Origin: Montifringilla adamsi
Taxonomy: Eukaryota > Chordata > Aves > Passeriformes > Passeridae
Assembly: GCA_017590115.1 (NCBI GenBank)
Contig: JAGGNK010015114.1
Location: forward strand, 2,239,307-2,303,306
Direction: 5' to 3'
Length of the DNA: 64,000 nt
Shown here: positions 47,465 through 61,618 of the stretch, piece by piece
How positions within the stretch are numbered: the stretch's first letter is position 1
How the letters are laid out: each line of letters opens with the position of its first letter
Translations under genes and position numbers: made by a program
The notes under the pieces: model-generated
The model's database searches: none
What the model was told of the DNA's origin: nothing
What the model saw: the letters and a program-made list of their open reading frames with translations, nothing else

Positions 47465-48405
47465 GACCAACATCCAAAAAAGCAAAAAAACCCAATAGTT
47501 TGGTTCAATGGCTACATCTCAACTTCCTATGTGTATTGTTCCAAACCTGGATGATACAAAGCACTAGAATGAGAGCTGTGGAAGTGAACTACTTTCCTCT
47601 CCAGGTCCATGCAAGGTGCGTCATGCTCTGGCAGTGATTTATTTTCTCCCCTTCGTTCTCCTTTGGCAGCAAGTATGGTCTGTGCAGCAGAGATCACACA
47701 ACCCACATCATCCCAAACAGCTGCAGCTTTGTTTGTGCTTGAGGGCAGTGCCTATAATCACAAAGGCTTAATTAAACATCACCCCTCAGTAAATTCATAA
47801 AACACAATGTACTACCCACATACCTCTGGTTAACAGCAGTTGGAAAATGCAATAACAAAAAGCCCACATTAATCTCTTTGCCCTTGCTAATTTTGCAGTA
47901 GTGTACCTTTAAATTTAGCCAAGTTAACACTCTTTTCTCAAGGAAAGAAGGCTGAAAAGCCTGAACTTCTTCCCGAAGACTCCCACAGGAGTCAGTGGTG
48001 AAGACTTCTTGAGGCAATGTTTTTATCATCCTTTTGCAGCTAGAAAATGCCAGAAGGTAACCTATTGAAATTCACAGTGCAACTCCTACTTCATGAAGCC
48101 AGTTTCTTTCCTACCCTGAACAAATCATGTCAGGCACAGAAACCCATAAGGATCCAAAGGACCAAGCCCTCCAGTGGCAATTCTACTTGAGTAAAAACTC
48201 AAGGAAGAACCAGGCAGGAATGATTTCTCACAAGGTGGACATTAAACATGCACAGCAACAACAGCACTGAGGGATCATTCAATTATCAGGGGGTGCAGTT
48301 AAGTATCTTTCTTCCACAGCTATTGCCTTAGCCCTGCTCAATGCTTTCTCTGGTTTAAAGGAGAGAAACAAACAGCATTGTCAGGAATTACATTAGTAAT
48401 TTCTT

Positions 48406-48427
48406 GGGTGGGGGGGAAGGGGGAGGG
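48406..48427 (+). other. Canonical G-quadruplex motif
   Basis: Four G-runs (3, 7, 5 and 3 G) are separated by loops of 1, 2 and 1 nt, satisfying the G3+N1-7 rule with very short loops, which favours a stable parallel quadruplex. Confidence 0.8.
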
Positions 48428-51400
48428 AAGCTGATTCAGAGAAAAGACAGAAAAACTCAGCAGAGGGAAATGACTGACCTCTCTTGCCACATTCTCATAC
48501 AGAATCTTCATTCCAGTAGAATTATTATCAAGGTACAGAATAAAACAAGTCAGTCCAAAAGTTCTTTTTTTTTTTTTTTTTCCACCACTGGTGTTAGGAC
48601 AAGAGACAAGTCTTGTACAAATGGTATATATATCCATTGCACAAGACTCTCACCCAAACATTGCACAGGAGTTTCCATATTTTCCATCTGTAAAAGGACA
48701 AAGCATTCATTCATTACCTTGGGTCTATTAGGATGTAGAAGAAACTGTTCATTCTTTTCAAGAAACTCAAAATTTTATTATAACTAAGAATTATGCTTCA
48801 AAATGTTACTCCTCCAGAATGCTCTAGGAGCACAAACTGTAATGGGGATCACAGAGAACATCCATATAATATACAAAACAGCAGTCTCTTAACCAATCCC
48901 ACCGATCTAGAGATGGTACAAGGGATAACAGAAGAAAGGGAAAAGCTGAAGTAATAGCTGCTCTATAGCCATTTTCTGCCTTGGTGAGCCAGGAAAAACC
49001 AAAAATGAATAACTGCAGAAGGCAGTCTCACCAGCATTTCAGATGCAACATATCCAGGGTTCTGCTTGTAACCCTGCAGGATTTTGCATGTGACCAGTCT
49101 CATTACTATGATTATGAAGCATGAACAGACAACTCTTCAACTAATTAAATTTGAAAAGAGGGTGTATATATTACAGTGCTGGACACACGGAGAGTAACCT
49201 CCCAAAGACATGTATAAAAATGTCACAAACTCCTGCTCTCTATTTATCCAAAAAGGTTTTACATATTCAGATGGTTTCCAGGACAGTTTCTATGGTGCCT
49301 ATTACATAAACATTAGCTCTCACCTTGTATTATAATTAGCTGAATGTGCATTACAGCTGCGCAATTATCCTTTTTAATTGGGTTGGTGGGCTTCTGAAGA
49401 GGAAATAAGGCACCTTCCTCATGGTAAACTCTTCAACCATGTCAAGTTGGCAGGGCTCCTTGGCCTGCTGGTCACAGTCCAAACCTCCTCTCATTCTTAG
49501 AAGTCTGTGCTATTCATGGCTCCTGCATTCTTACAATACTTCATATATCACCTGTTATTCCCAACCTTGTTTCAGTTATCCCCACTTAGTCTCAATTAGT
49601 TTCCTTGTTAAGCTCTAATCACAGTATATGATCTTTACTAACTACATTTCTGACTTAACCCCTTAATTCATTTAAGCTCTTAATTAAAATATATATAGTA
49701 TTCACTGTCTTAGTCACATTCCTAGCTCAGCCCCATGACTCAATTAGAAATGCAGACCCAGGCACCTAGGCACCACCTTTGGGAGCTGGCAGGAAGGAAT
49801 CCCAAATCAACAGCTGGTGGTTCTGCTAACTAGCAGAGACTCTCCCATTTCAACCCCTCTCTTGCATCATTTATTTCTATTTCTTCCAATTAAACTTTTT
49901 AATTTTGGGGTGGTGTTAACGAGATCCTTTTTTGAACACCTGCAGTTTTCTCAGGGATCTGTTCTATCCTTTAAAGGTTCCCCTTGCGAGCCATTACCCT
50001 CAGAGCTGCACATGAATGAGATCCCCTGCACTTACAGAACCCTTCTTGCTCCCTTGAGTGCAATTGGCCCAATTTCTGACTTAAAAACCAAACAAAAATA
50101 AAACAAATGGACACCTAAGCCCAAATACTGCAGAATTTCCTGTCACTCAAACACTAGGCAAGCTCCTCCACTCTCCTCATGGGTCACATAATCATGGGGT
50201 GTAAGTCATGTGGGCACTTCCAAAGTTAGGAGCCATTTGTTGGTCACACCACCATTCATAATACTCAACATTCCTGGGCCTTCTTTCATTTATGCACTTT
50301 AAAATATATAAGCACTTAAATTCCAGCCTCCTGATTCCCCAGTGTCCCCTTCAGAACAGACAACAAACTTTGGCCAGAAGCCTGGGTCCCTGAGAAAACC
50401 ACATTAATAAATACGAAAAGTTGGAGGAAGGAGGAAAAGAAAAGAGGGGAAAAAAAGAACGTTGACTTTTCTTTTGCTGGAGTGTTAAAAGTGTTGGCTT
50501 TTAAACAAGGCTACTGAGAAACACCTAAAGGTCTCTCCCCTTCCTCTCTCCAAAAGAGATTTCAGCTTTGGCCTTGCAGCAAGTATTTTTAATTCTGGTC
50601 ATTCTGCCTTTATTAATGAAAAAAGTACACTCAACTATCAAAAAATTACTACTTGAAATATATTACTTGTGTCACCAGAGACATGGTCAGAGCTCTCATC
50701 TCCTGGTTTCATTGCTTTCTGGATGCATGTTTAAGCCTCTGTCCAAGTCAGAGCACTGACACTGGTGCTATCTGTACTTTCTGAAGTGTTGTTATCTGTC
50801 CAGACTGCATTGATTAAGGGATGTCTGGACTTGAACATGATTGCATTAAGGCAGATAATGGTCTTAATGAGGAACAGATTTTATTGCTCTGGACATTTCT
50901 TTCCCTTTCCTATCTCCTTACTTACAAGGCAGGATGTGCATTCCATTTATTTTTTTAATGAAAAATAGCTTGATTTTGTAACTGAAATATGGTTTACAGC
51001 CATAGAAAAGTGTTAAATGGTTAAAAAGACATTTACTAAAACTAGATTATTAAGTCTACTTTTGAAGTAACACATAATTAGAATGATATAGCTGACAGAT
51101 TTGTTTTCTACCTCTTCAAAAAGCAAACAAAGTCATGGAAAGTACATGAAGAAATTAAGTAAATATGAACACTACCGAAATACTGATCTTTCAGTTGAAA
51201 CAGTTTAGAAGCCTATGGCACTCATATCTAAGGAGTACACAAAATCACTGGTTTTAGAACATTTTCTGAAAAATTACCACTCAACAATATTAGCTATTTT
51301 GTTCTTTAATCTAACATTATGCATATTACCTTTTTCTAAGTGTCATATGCATATCAGATATTTACATGCAGAGATGGGAAAAAATGTATCTCAAATTTTA

Positions 51401-52316
51401 AAATGCAGGAACTTGTTCATTGGCCATGAAGAGTAGTCATGGATGGAAAGGGATGAGCCATGTAATTGCTTCTCAAGCAATACATGCTAAATAATACAGA
51501 CTAAATCCCAAACCAATAGTGGATCAAACATATAAGCTTAACACTCCCACTTGTTCTATATTTCAGAACAGCTGTGCATGTGCATACAAAGTATTTTTCC
51601 CAAAACTATGTGCTGATCAAGTTCCTAATTACAGGACATTAACAAATACCCTTATAAAACTTTCTCTTTACATAAAGTAAAAAACATACTATTTCAACTT
51701 TATGGCCCATAAATAAAAAACCCCAAAACACACTTTTGTTTTCAGGCCAAGAGAACTGTTTCTTCATTGACAAGAGACTGACAATATAATGTATTTGCAA
51801 ATTAATGTAACAATGTTCAGAGCTAGAGTACACCAAATTATGGAAGAAAAATTGTCTTCTGGTTTGAACTGCAAAGGTGTTGTACAATCTTTATCACAGC
51901 CAAATATTCCAAATAAGTAGTTTTAACAAAAGAAATAGTTCTTAAGTTGCCTAAGAAACTATCAAGCTTGTCAGCTGCTGGTCATATGCAGCTGTTTTCA
52001 TACAACTTGGAGTTCCACATGTTGACACTTCTGTTGAAGAAAAAAAGTAGCACTCTAAGATCATATGAAAGGAATTTTAGTTTGAAAATATTCTTTTAAA
52101 GATTCTTGAGAACTTTTCTGCTTCTTGTTTGGAGACCAAGATCATAAATGATGTAGACTATTTTCTACAGCTCCAGTTGCAGACATCCTTGCCCAGTTTC
52201 TGCCGAATACAATTATTGCACATTTTGAAAGATGACATCAAGGTTAGATGGGGTTAATCTCATATATTACATGCCAAGCCACTGCACTGCACAGATATCC
52301 TGACTTGCAAGTAGAC

Positions 52317-52369
52317 AGCCAGTGTCTGATACTTGGAACAATAGAGCCAGTGTCAGATACTTGGAACAA
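52317..52369. repeat. 28-bp tandem duplication
   Basis: AGCCAGTGTC(T/A)GATACTTGG followed by AACAA occurs twice with 28-bp spacing and one difference. Confidence 0.92.
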
Positions 52370-55300
52370 CTTCTCTATTAAAAATTGCCTTCTATATAAA
52401 AATTAAAAAGCACTTTTTTTGACAGTCAAATGTTTTTTTTTTTCTTGAAACTTATTGAAGCTACCAAATGTGCAAACTTTTTGCCATTTAAGGCAGGGGA
52501 ATACTGCTAAGCTTACGGCCTGGCTTGAACTTCTCCTGCACACACTGGTGGTCTGACACAGCTGAGGACCAGTCCCAGCAGTGCCACCCTCTCAGTCACC
52601 ACAGTGGGATGCCGAGGGCTTTGCCAGCACAGGATCCACTAACCTGTGTGATTCTGGGAAAGACTAATGGAGACCATGGAGAAGAAACAAAAAGGAAACT
52701 GCAAACCTGTAATTAACCTTTCTGATTAAGCATTGAAAATTGTTCCTGCAGAAAGTTGTACTGTAGTCACATCAGTATTTTTAATCAGTTTTCATAAAAT
52801 CTTGATTTCTAAGCTTTTCTGTTAGAGCAGGAAAGCCTGTCCAGAATGGTGCACATAAGAATTTGCTATATAGCACTACAAGGCTTGATTTTTGCAAGCC
52901 TTATAATTTGTGAGACTTCACAAATATACCCAGAACTGGTGACTTGATTACTTAAACATCCCTTTTCTCTCCTTCCCAAGCTGACAGCCACAACTTCAAG
53001 CCCTGCAGCTCAAGAAGAGAGTTCAGTGCATGCAAAATAAGCTTTTTTGTCTCCAGAACTCTGGGCAAATCATGCCACAGAAATCCCAAATCTTCTGTAG
53101 ATAGCAAGTGATTGTTCTTTTGTCAGGTAATGCTCCTTCTGACCAGCTCTCAGCACACCAGAACTAACCAGTTTCAAGTTACACTATTAAAATTAAGGCA
53201 CTCTCCTTCCACTTCCAGATTCCACAAAGTGGTATCTCAAGTGCACACTCCACACATCACACAACGTTGGAACATGCTTCTCTGCTGGGACATCTGCTAG
53301 AGACATCTTCATCTTGGCAAAAACAGCTTAACTTGCTGATCAGAACAGCACAAAGGGAATGGTCTGAGGTTTTTTTTACCCAAGTTGAGAATTACTGTAG
53401 GGCAGTCAAATGTCCTTCTACTTCAATGTATTTCAAACACATTCTGAAATTACTACTAACCTGAAATTGTTACATTATGTTTCCAGGATACACTTGTTTA
53501 ACTAAACTTATTTTCTTGTACCTTACTAGATAATTGCAAAGATGTAAGCTCACATTTCATGTCTGAATTTTTAATAATTAATGAATATCTATCGTTTACA
53601 GCTCTGCAGTTTGCACTGACCAAACCAGAGAATTTCATGGGGTACATTTTATTCTCTGGCCTCAGCCAGGTTCCCTAGTAAATATAAGAACTAGGTAATA
53701 TAAAGGAAGTGAATTCATACAGGAAGTTTCTGGACCACAATACAATATACCAAACACCAAACCCCCTCCCCCCTACCCTGTCCCAGCACTGTTCAGGTTA
53801 TTGACACCCCTTGTACACCCTCTCTAAGCAGTTCACTCGTGTAAGAAAGTTTAGCCCAGGTTTTGGATCCAGCTCCATCCCATGCAAAATGACTAAGGGA
53901 TGATGTCTTTCAGGATTCCTTAGGACAATTAAATGGGCAAAAATTACAGCACCAGCTCCCAGACAATATCCCGCTGGGATCAAGAGAAACTAAAACTGCT
54001 TGCAGCAGGGTGCAAGAGCTTGAGCTTCTCAGTGTCAGAATCTCATATCATGTACCTTCTCCTCATTTCTTGATGCATTATTAAAGATCCTTCCACTACA
54101 AGCCAGTCCTGCAGTGCAGAACCTGATAATCAGAGTAATTTTCAACAGACATTGGCTCATTCCTTTGAACTATAGTTGCTCATGGCCCTCCAGGGCAGTT
54201 TGGAAACCAGCAATTATTTCAGGCATATTTTTAAGGCACGACCCACAAGGAATCAACAAGGAGGATTAAATCCTGCAAGCCTCTGCAGAGATCATCTGTT
54301 GTCTCTGGCTGGCAAGCCTGAAGGCAGTGGGGCACAGGACATCCAATGTATCTGAACCATCACATGGCTGCTGCTCACTCTGAGCACGCTTCCAGCCATT
54401 TCTCTCTGCACATACAAAAAGGCCACTTTTAGGGAAACATGGATCACTGGGATGGAGGTAATCACTGACTTAAACAACCCTGGCTGCACACCTGTAAGCC
54501 TTTGTAAGCAGGTGGGTCTGGCAAAAGAAATCTGGTTCATGCCTTACACTCACACCTACAGATTCCTAACATTTCATCCATGAGTTCTGGAGCCTCTTCT
54601 CTGTCCAGGAGGGCAACAAATTCCTACATATGTGTACATTTAGAACAATGCAATTTTTGAAATCAAAAAGACCACATTCCTTTACTGAGAAAAAAGTATG
54701 TGAAAAAGACAACTATTTTATCCCATAAAATGCATAAAAAGAACATTTTTTCTTCCACCAGCTCAAATTAAAGTTTCAAGATGTGACAAATGAAAAATGT
54801 ACACAACCTTTATTTTTAATAAAGTATTTTTCACCAAGAAAAAAAGTCTTCAATCACTGAAATATGGAATGACTGGCAAAAGAGCATGAGTCAGCTTGAT
54901 GTCAAACTTCAGAAGACCTTTATTTTACATTTTAGCAAAAGTAATTAGAATTGTACAAGTAACTGGACAGTCAACAACAAAAAAGTCACTGTATGAGACT
55001 GATCTGAAACTCAGTCTACCCCCACATCTGTGAGCTCCTTCCCTCACTTCCAGAGGGAATAAAAAGAATCGTGACGGATGCAAACTATGGAAGTCTCAAA
55101 TCCTGGCAATCTGCCAAAAGCAACAGTACCTGAGCTGTTCAGTTCAGCTTCTGTGTGCAGAGCCCGTGTGAGTAACTACAGAAAAATGTCTGTTTCTATG
55201 GAGAAGAAATAATTAACAGGCAGGTCTTGAAAAACCCCCTGGCTTTCTGAGTAATCCTGTATCCTAGTGTGAAGCAGCGACATGAAGGAAGCAATGCAGT

Positions 55301-56278
55301 ACATGAGTGGGACTGTTCTTGCCTGAACCAGTACAAGAACACAGAGACCCAATGCAAAAACCTGATAAACTTGGGAACTGAAAAAGCACAGCCCTCCAGC
55401 AAGCAGCTAACAATACACTCTAAGCTTTGAAAACTGTAAAGATTTACTGGTTTACAGCATTCTTCTGTTTTAAAACAAGTAGAACTGGGATGCAAATATG
55501 ACAGTGTGCCTAACAAGAACTCCAGATTCTGGCCTAAAGTCAGGCTTTTGGAGTATAGTTATAGCAAGTTACAAGGCAGCTGTACCCTCACAATCCTGAT
55601 TTGAAAGAAATATGGCATCTTATGCAGAAAAAAGACAATGGGTAAATGCTTCTCATTTGGGGATTGAGAGGTGCAGGTGAGCCTGAAAAGGCCAAAGGCA
55701 AGGTAAACCCTGAGCTCTGACTAGACTCATCCACTCTTCTGGTGCAAACAACGTTAGACATGAGTGTCCTACAGCCTGGCACTGGGGAGCTGCTGGGGGG
55801 CTGCTGTCAGACCTGAGCCCCCACGCCCAGGGTGCTTTTCCAGCAGCCACTCTGAGTACCTTTTTCCAGTCATTGAGGAGGGAGCAGCCCCTCTGAGGTA
55901 ACACAGCCACAGAGGGGGCTCTTCCCATCACACTGCCACCCAGCTAATGAGGAGGCAGGAAGGGTGCTCCTCTGGCACACGGATAAATTAAGTGGCCTCA
56001 CCTAGCAGAAAGGTGAGGCACCACCAAGCTGTGGTATGGATTGAGCTCTCCAGTAGTGCTAATACATTTAGCTCTGTGGGAGATCCATAAATGCCTTATG
56101 CAGTTTATTTTGCAATATTAGAAAATCCTTTAAATAGACATTGAAAACAGATTTTGATTGAGACAGATTTTTAAGGTTCTGGTGGCATTTGTCTTTTTAA
56201 GATGATTTACATCAAATCTAATCTCCATAATTACTCAGATATCTATTTTAAAGCCAGCAGCTAAGCAAAAAAATACCT

Positions 56279-56559
56279 GAAAAAACAACCATATACAAAG
56301 AACCAACAAAAAAACCCCACAAAAAAATCAACCAACCAAGAAAAAAAAAACAAAACAAACAAAAAAAAAAAAACCACCACCCCCACCATCAAATTTTGAA
56401 AAAACAACCATATACAAAGAACCAACAACAAAACCCCACAAAAAAAATCAACCAACCAAGAAAAAAAAAAAAAAAACAAAAAAAAACCCACCACCCCCAC
56501 CATCAAATTTTTCTTTATTGCAAATAATGAAGTATAGAGATTCATAATCTTGTCAGGTG

Positions 56560-56590
<31 letters not shown>

Positions 56591-56659
56591 ACCACCCCCA
56601 CCATCAAATTTTTCTTTGTTGCAAATAATGAAGTATAGAGATTCATAATCTTGTCAGGT
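56279..56659. repeat. A-rich tract with overlapping duplications
   Basis: A 119-bp A/C-rich unit starts at 56279 and 56398 (GAAAAAACAACCATATACAA). An overlapping unit running from CCACCACCCCCACCATC to ATAATCTTGTCAGGT ends at 56558 and again at 56659, 101 bp apart, separated by about 28 A. The only differences are A-run lengths and a few bases (TTTATTG against TTTGTTG). The minus-strand Phe/Val-rich frame across it is composition-driven. Confidence 0.92.
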
Positions 56660-59600
56660 CTTCCACCCATGAGGGAAGCCTGGTTCTGGAGACAGAGTGA
56701 TCAGATTCCTTACCTGATCACCACCAGAAGGGCCCTGTTATTAACTTTAAGGATGGTCTAACAGGGAAGAGTACAGCTGCAGCTCCAGGAGCCAGCTGCA
56801 TGGGCAAGCCAGAGAGACCAAAGTTTGCTGTTCATCATAACTTCCGAGAAACAACGGAGCAGCTTTCCTCAACCAACACTGGCTCACCTCCAGCACAGCT
56901 GTGCTGAACAGAGAGCACAGCCAGCCTCAGCAAAACCAAAATATAGAGCAGGTTATAAATGATGGTGCTTTCCAAGTAAATGTTACAATTTGTTTAATAT
57001 TTGTCTTGTCCAACAGATAGTTGTTGATGGCAGGCAAGTTTAGGCTTTCTCTCCAGTCCTCGTGTCATATATGATCCGTGCTGTCACCAGCCTCACCAAG
57101 CACCAAATAGCACACAGACCTGAGCTCATGCACAGAGTGTTGCTGTGCACCTAGACAGCAATTCTTGCACCTGGCTCCTCTGACACCCATTGTATCCTGT
57201 TGCTATCAGCGCAACATTCATGGAATAAGAGACAGAGCCCAAGTGATATTTTTCCTCCTACAGAGCATTTTTAACAAAAAAATTCAAAGAGAGCCTTCTA
57301 AAAGAGGCCCTGAAAAGCATCTAAAGTCCAAGGCAATGCTTCCACTAACCCTTGATTTATGTTATTTAATCCCTTTCAGCAAGAAGGATAAATTGCAAGA
57401 AAGTCACGCTTCAGTTATTTTCAGGGCTAGTTGTTTAAGATTATTAGAACAGTAAGGTTATAAATATACACCATATGAAAGTAAGCATCAGAAAGAAAGA
57501 TGAGCAAGTGTTTTTCTCTAAGGCTAACTAGCTGTTCAAATGCAAAGATCAGTATTTTTTTTCTAAATTCCAAGGTGAGTGCATCTTTGGACACAGCATT
57601 TTATTGACAGAGAAAGCTTTGACAAAGACTGCACACTGAAGACTACATAATTTGCTAACATTTACTGCTTTGCTGATCTCCATCAACTTAATGCTTCAGT
57701 ATTCAAATTTTCATTTGAAGTGGAAAATTTCAAGTCCTTTTGGTTGAAGGGAAAAGAAAGATGCATTCTTTGCTAAGGAAACAGTGATGCTTATGCAAAA
57801 CTCCTTTCACAGAATATTCAGATCTCTTCCATGCTTTAAAAAAATGGAAATATATTATTCACCATGTGGCAATCAGATAGACAGAATGAGTGTCGGACTG
57901 CCAAAACATATATGGTAAAAAGCTCTCTGCAGGGAAGATATATAAAAGGACATGGTCCACATTTATTCTCTGAACTTCATTCATTCAGTCCAGTAGTAGT
58001 TCACATTCTGCATGGACGAAGTTCACCACCATCATCTTATTTCTTTACTTCCTTTCTCAGGTAGAACAGCAGTACCTGATAGTAATCCTAGAGGCTCCAC
58101 ATACATGCCTTTCTTAATGCTCTGGCTGAAACAGTCCTACTTCTAAAAGCTGTTGGCACTTACAAAATACATTGAAGCAAATGTAAAGCAACTGAAGTGC
58201 TGCTGCCTGGATGATATCTTTGCTTTTGTCAAGAACCACAGCAAAATAAAAATGCATAAGTAAGCTGACCAACATTTATCTCTTGCACCTCCAAAGAAAT
58301 TTTTGACAGCACAGCATAAAATATATACACCATAGTTTTATGCAAAAAAATTTAAATAAATATATAGGCAAACACAAACTTGTCATGAGGTCACTACTCC
58401 TTCCTTTGAAAACCACTGAGATGTGCTGGTAGTTAAAACTTAGTGTAGAACAGCAGCACAAACAACTTCTCAGTGAGGACAAGAGAAGTTGTGTATCCTC
58501 CCAAAATTCTGAAACAGACCTTCAGGAAACAATGCTCAGCCTCAAAACTGAATGTTTACCTCTTCACCCACCTGCTGTCTCCACCTGGGGCACTTCACAT
58601 CCACGATCTAACAACATCAGCAGCCTCCCTATCCTGCCCTTCCAAAGAGCCCTTCTCAAGCACAAGGCATCGTACTAGGCTGCGATGCCTAGGACCCAAC
58701 TCCCTGCTTTAGTGTGCAGTCCAGCTGTCATTTTAGTGGATCCAAAAGTAACTTAAAGAACAAAAATGCAACAGCAGAACCACAACTTCAGACTCTGCAG
58801 CCATTAAATTTTACAAGAAGCAGTAATAGAGTGGGACATTTTCTCTAGTAGATTATGGACAAATTTAGACATCCATCACTGGAATAATTACAAGAAATGT
58901 CTAAAAATTAATTACAACTGTATCCATCAGCATATTTACGCCAACATTATAACCGTGTGGCATCTAAGCATCTTAGAGAATTTATGACCAGAAGAGAGCA
59001 TAAGTATCATCTTGTCAGGCTTGCTGAATAATACAAGTCATAAAACTATACAGTAATTTCTACAATAAGCTTGATGCAGCTGAAGTCTCATCTTCCTATT
59101 AAAAAACTATCAGTTTAATATTGAGCAAAGAACTGTTAAAAAGATCCTTAAAAACAGGTTTTGCCTTAACTGGGAAAATGCTCACCCTACTATGTGCAAA
59201 TTTCAGCAGTTTCAGCACCCAGCTGAGAGATTATCATGAATGCAGTTCAGAAACTTGACAAAGTTCTGTATCTATATATGCACTTAAAGACTAAGGTTGA
59301 CGAGCGAAGTGAGCCTAATAACTGTACTGCATAATGAATAACTTGAGAAGCTCAACATACATTTCTTCAGAAGAAACAAGGTCCCTTCCCAAGCTTTAGC
59401 ACCAAAGGTAAACAACGAAAATTCGTCTTCTCTGTGGCAGCTAAGAAGCATAAAGAAACAATTACAGAAAAGCCCAGGAGAGCACAATGCCCCAGTGAGA
59501 ATGGAAGATGAAATGAGAATAAGGACCTGTCAGCTGGTACAACTTTTAGTGCTGTGCTGAAGTGCCTCTAGAACTTGCCTTGCACACAAGGCACCTGGAA

Positions 59601-61618
59601 TCTTATGACAAAATGTATCTCAAAAGAGGCATCCCAAATCGTATGAAAGAACAAAAACTTACTACTGCTTTTGGCTAGGAATCCAAAATCAGAACTGGGA
59701 TTTATATTTGTGAAGTGTTACATGCCAAGGTGCAACAAAACTGAAACATACCTGTTATGTGTCTGGACAGATTTTTATATTGCCAAGAAAAGCTCTACTG
59801 TACTGTAAGTAGAGACCACACATCCCTGTCACTGTACTGTAAGTAGAGAGCTCATTGGGCTTGTAAGTACCAGTATAAATTGTGAAACTTTCCACTAAAG
59901 ATCATGCTGGATATGATTTACTAAGTTTATTAAATTAGAGATGGAAGAAAATGCCTTAGTTACTGCTCTGAAAAGCAGAATCATTAGCACTTCAGGTGAT
60001 GACTGCAGTGAGAAAAAGCACTGCCTTTCCTGCTTATGCAGAGGGCCTGAGCTGAATTTTTCCTCTCAAATACCCTCTTCCCAATTCTGCATCTCTCATG
60101 CAAGGCAGAACTGTCTGAACCCAAAACAACTGCCCTCTGTACCTTGTCCCTTCCTTTCTCTGAGCATGTCAAGACCTCTGGATGGTAAAGAGCACTGCAA
60201 CTCCTGAGTAGCAAGTTGCTTTTTCAGCGAAACATTAAAATAGACAACATTTGGGGCTCTTCCACACAACTAGACTTTGGTGAGATAGGGAGCTCGGATT
60301 CGTAAATTCATGGATGATTTACAACTTGTTCAGTGACTTCACTGCTTTCAGTTCAAAGTCACTATACCAAGATCATAAATTTCAGCTTCATCTGCTGCCT
60401 TTAATGATGCCCTTTGAAGACATCCATACCTGTCTGTACCTGACAATAATTTCTGCTGCATACTAGTACCAATAATTATGCTCTTGAGGATGATTTCATC
60501 CTCCTCACTGATTAATATTACAAGGAATTATTTGATCCCATTGAGAATATTCTCAACACGGGGTACTAAAGAATTACGGTTTAAATAAACAACATCTTCC
60601 AAGAATAATTAGTTTTGTCATCAGATAATAGCAAAGCACTGAAAAGTAATGATATTTAAAATGTACTGTTCCTCTCCTTCAGGATTTTCTGGAAATGACC
60701 TTGTAAGCCAGACTACTTTTTGTGGAGAAACTTGAGTGGTACAAGATGACAGTTTACATCTACCACTGTGTGCACTGGCAGCAGCTATTAAAGCACACAG
60801 AATCCGTGAGTGAGCGAGACCTGGCAGTTGCATTCCATAAGCTCCAAGGTATATTTCATGGTGACAGTTTCCCAGCTCATGTTTCATTATTTGCATATGA
60901 CACATGCTGAATACACACTGGATGATTGAAGCAGGCTGAGTCAATGCCATCAATTTCAGCAGAAGAGCCGATGACTTTTGTCCCCTTCAGCTACGACGCA
61001 CTCAGGGACATAAAGAAGGCCCTTGTTTTTTTCACAAAGGTGATTGTATCACAAATTGTACAGATATTTAAGGTATTCTACTAAATAGGGTAGAGCAGGA
61101 CTAACTGAGAAAAAAGAGAATTCAAGTCAATGAAATAGTCCTAGACAACAAAAGAAATTAATTCCAGTACTGTAAATGGCATAACAATGCCCTTCCACAC
61201 ATCAGTAAAAGCAGTGATAGCACAAAAACAAGCAAACTGACATTACTGCATTGGATGAATATTTCAGTGGCGATCTTGGGAAAAATCCACCTCCATGAAA
61301 AGATTTATTTTAAAACTACACTGTACTATACTGATAAGCTAATCTGACTCAAGTTTTGCTGCCCTGGAATAAGAGCAGGTAACACCAGCTCATGAACTAC
61401 TCCAAGCAGCAGAAGTCTGCCATTGCTGGAAACACACCTTGGTAAAGTCGCTCTCCCCACTTCTGCGGCTATGCCCATATTACACCACTTCTCATTTCTA
61501 GAAGCGCCAAAACTTGATCTAAGTGAGCAGCACTTTAGGGTACAACTTCTTACAGACACGCCAACAAACGTCCAGCTAAGATCACGAGGAGCAATGTCCG
61601 CAGGAAGAGGACTTGAAC
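56660..61618. other. Unassigned non-coding sequence
   Basis: No gene or mobile element recognised. Contains a short imperfect duplication (ACTGTACTGTAAGTAGAGA at 59797 and 59831, 34 bp apart) and a POU octamer ATTTGCAT at 60889-60896. Confidence 0.5.
59797..59849. repeat. Short direct duplication, 34-bp period
   Basis: ACTGTACTGTAAGTAGAGA occurs at 59797 and 59831 with unrelated spacer. Confidence 0.9.

Larger units (their letters stand above)
47465..56278. other. Long unassigned non-coding stretch
   Basis: No gene recognised. Landmarks: G-quadruplex motif at 48406-48427, an 18-nt T-run near 48565-48582, T-run near 52433-52443, a short duplication at 52317-52369 and a GC-richer islet near 55780-55920. 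A weak ERV-like stretch (ATTAAA at 49889-49894 followed by TTTTGGGGTGGTGTTAACG) is described under findings. Confidence 0.5.

Noticed and set aside
47389..47466. 25-codon Lys/Asn/Arg micro-frame with ATG and stop
   Set aside because: A GAA/GAACAA simple repeat gives this by composition alone.
56261..56545. 94-codon hydrophobic minus-strand frame
   Set aside because: It is the A/C-rich duplicated tract read backwards.
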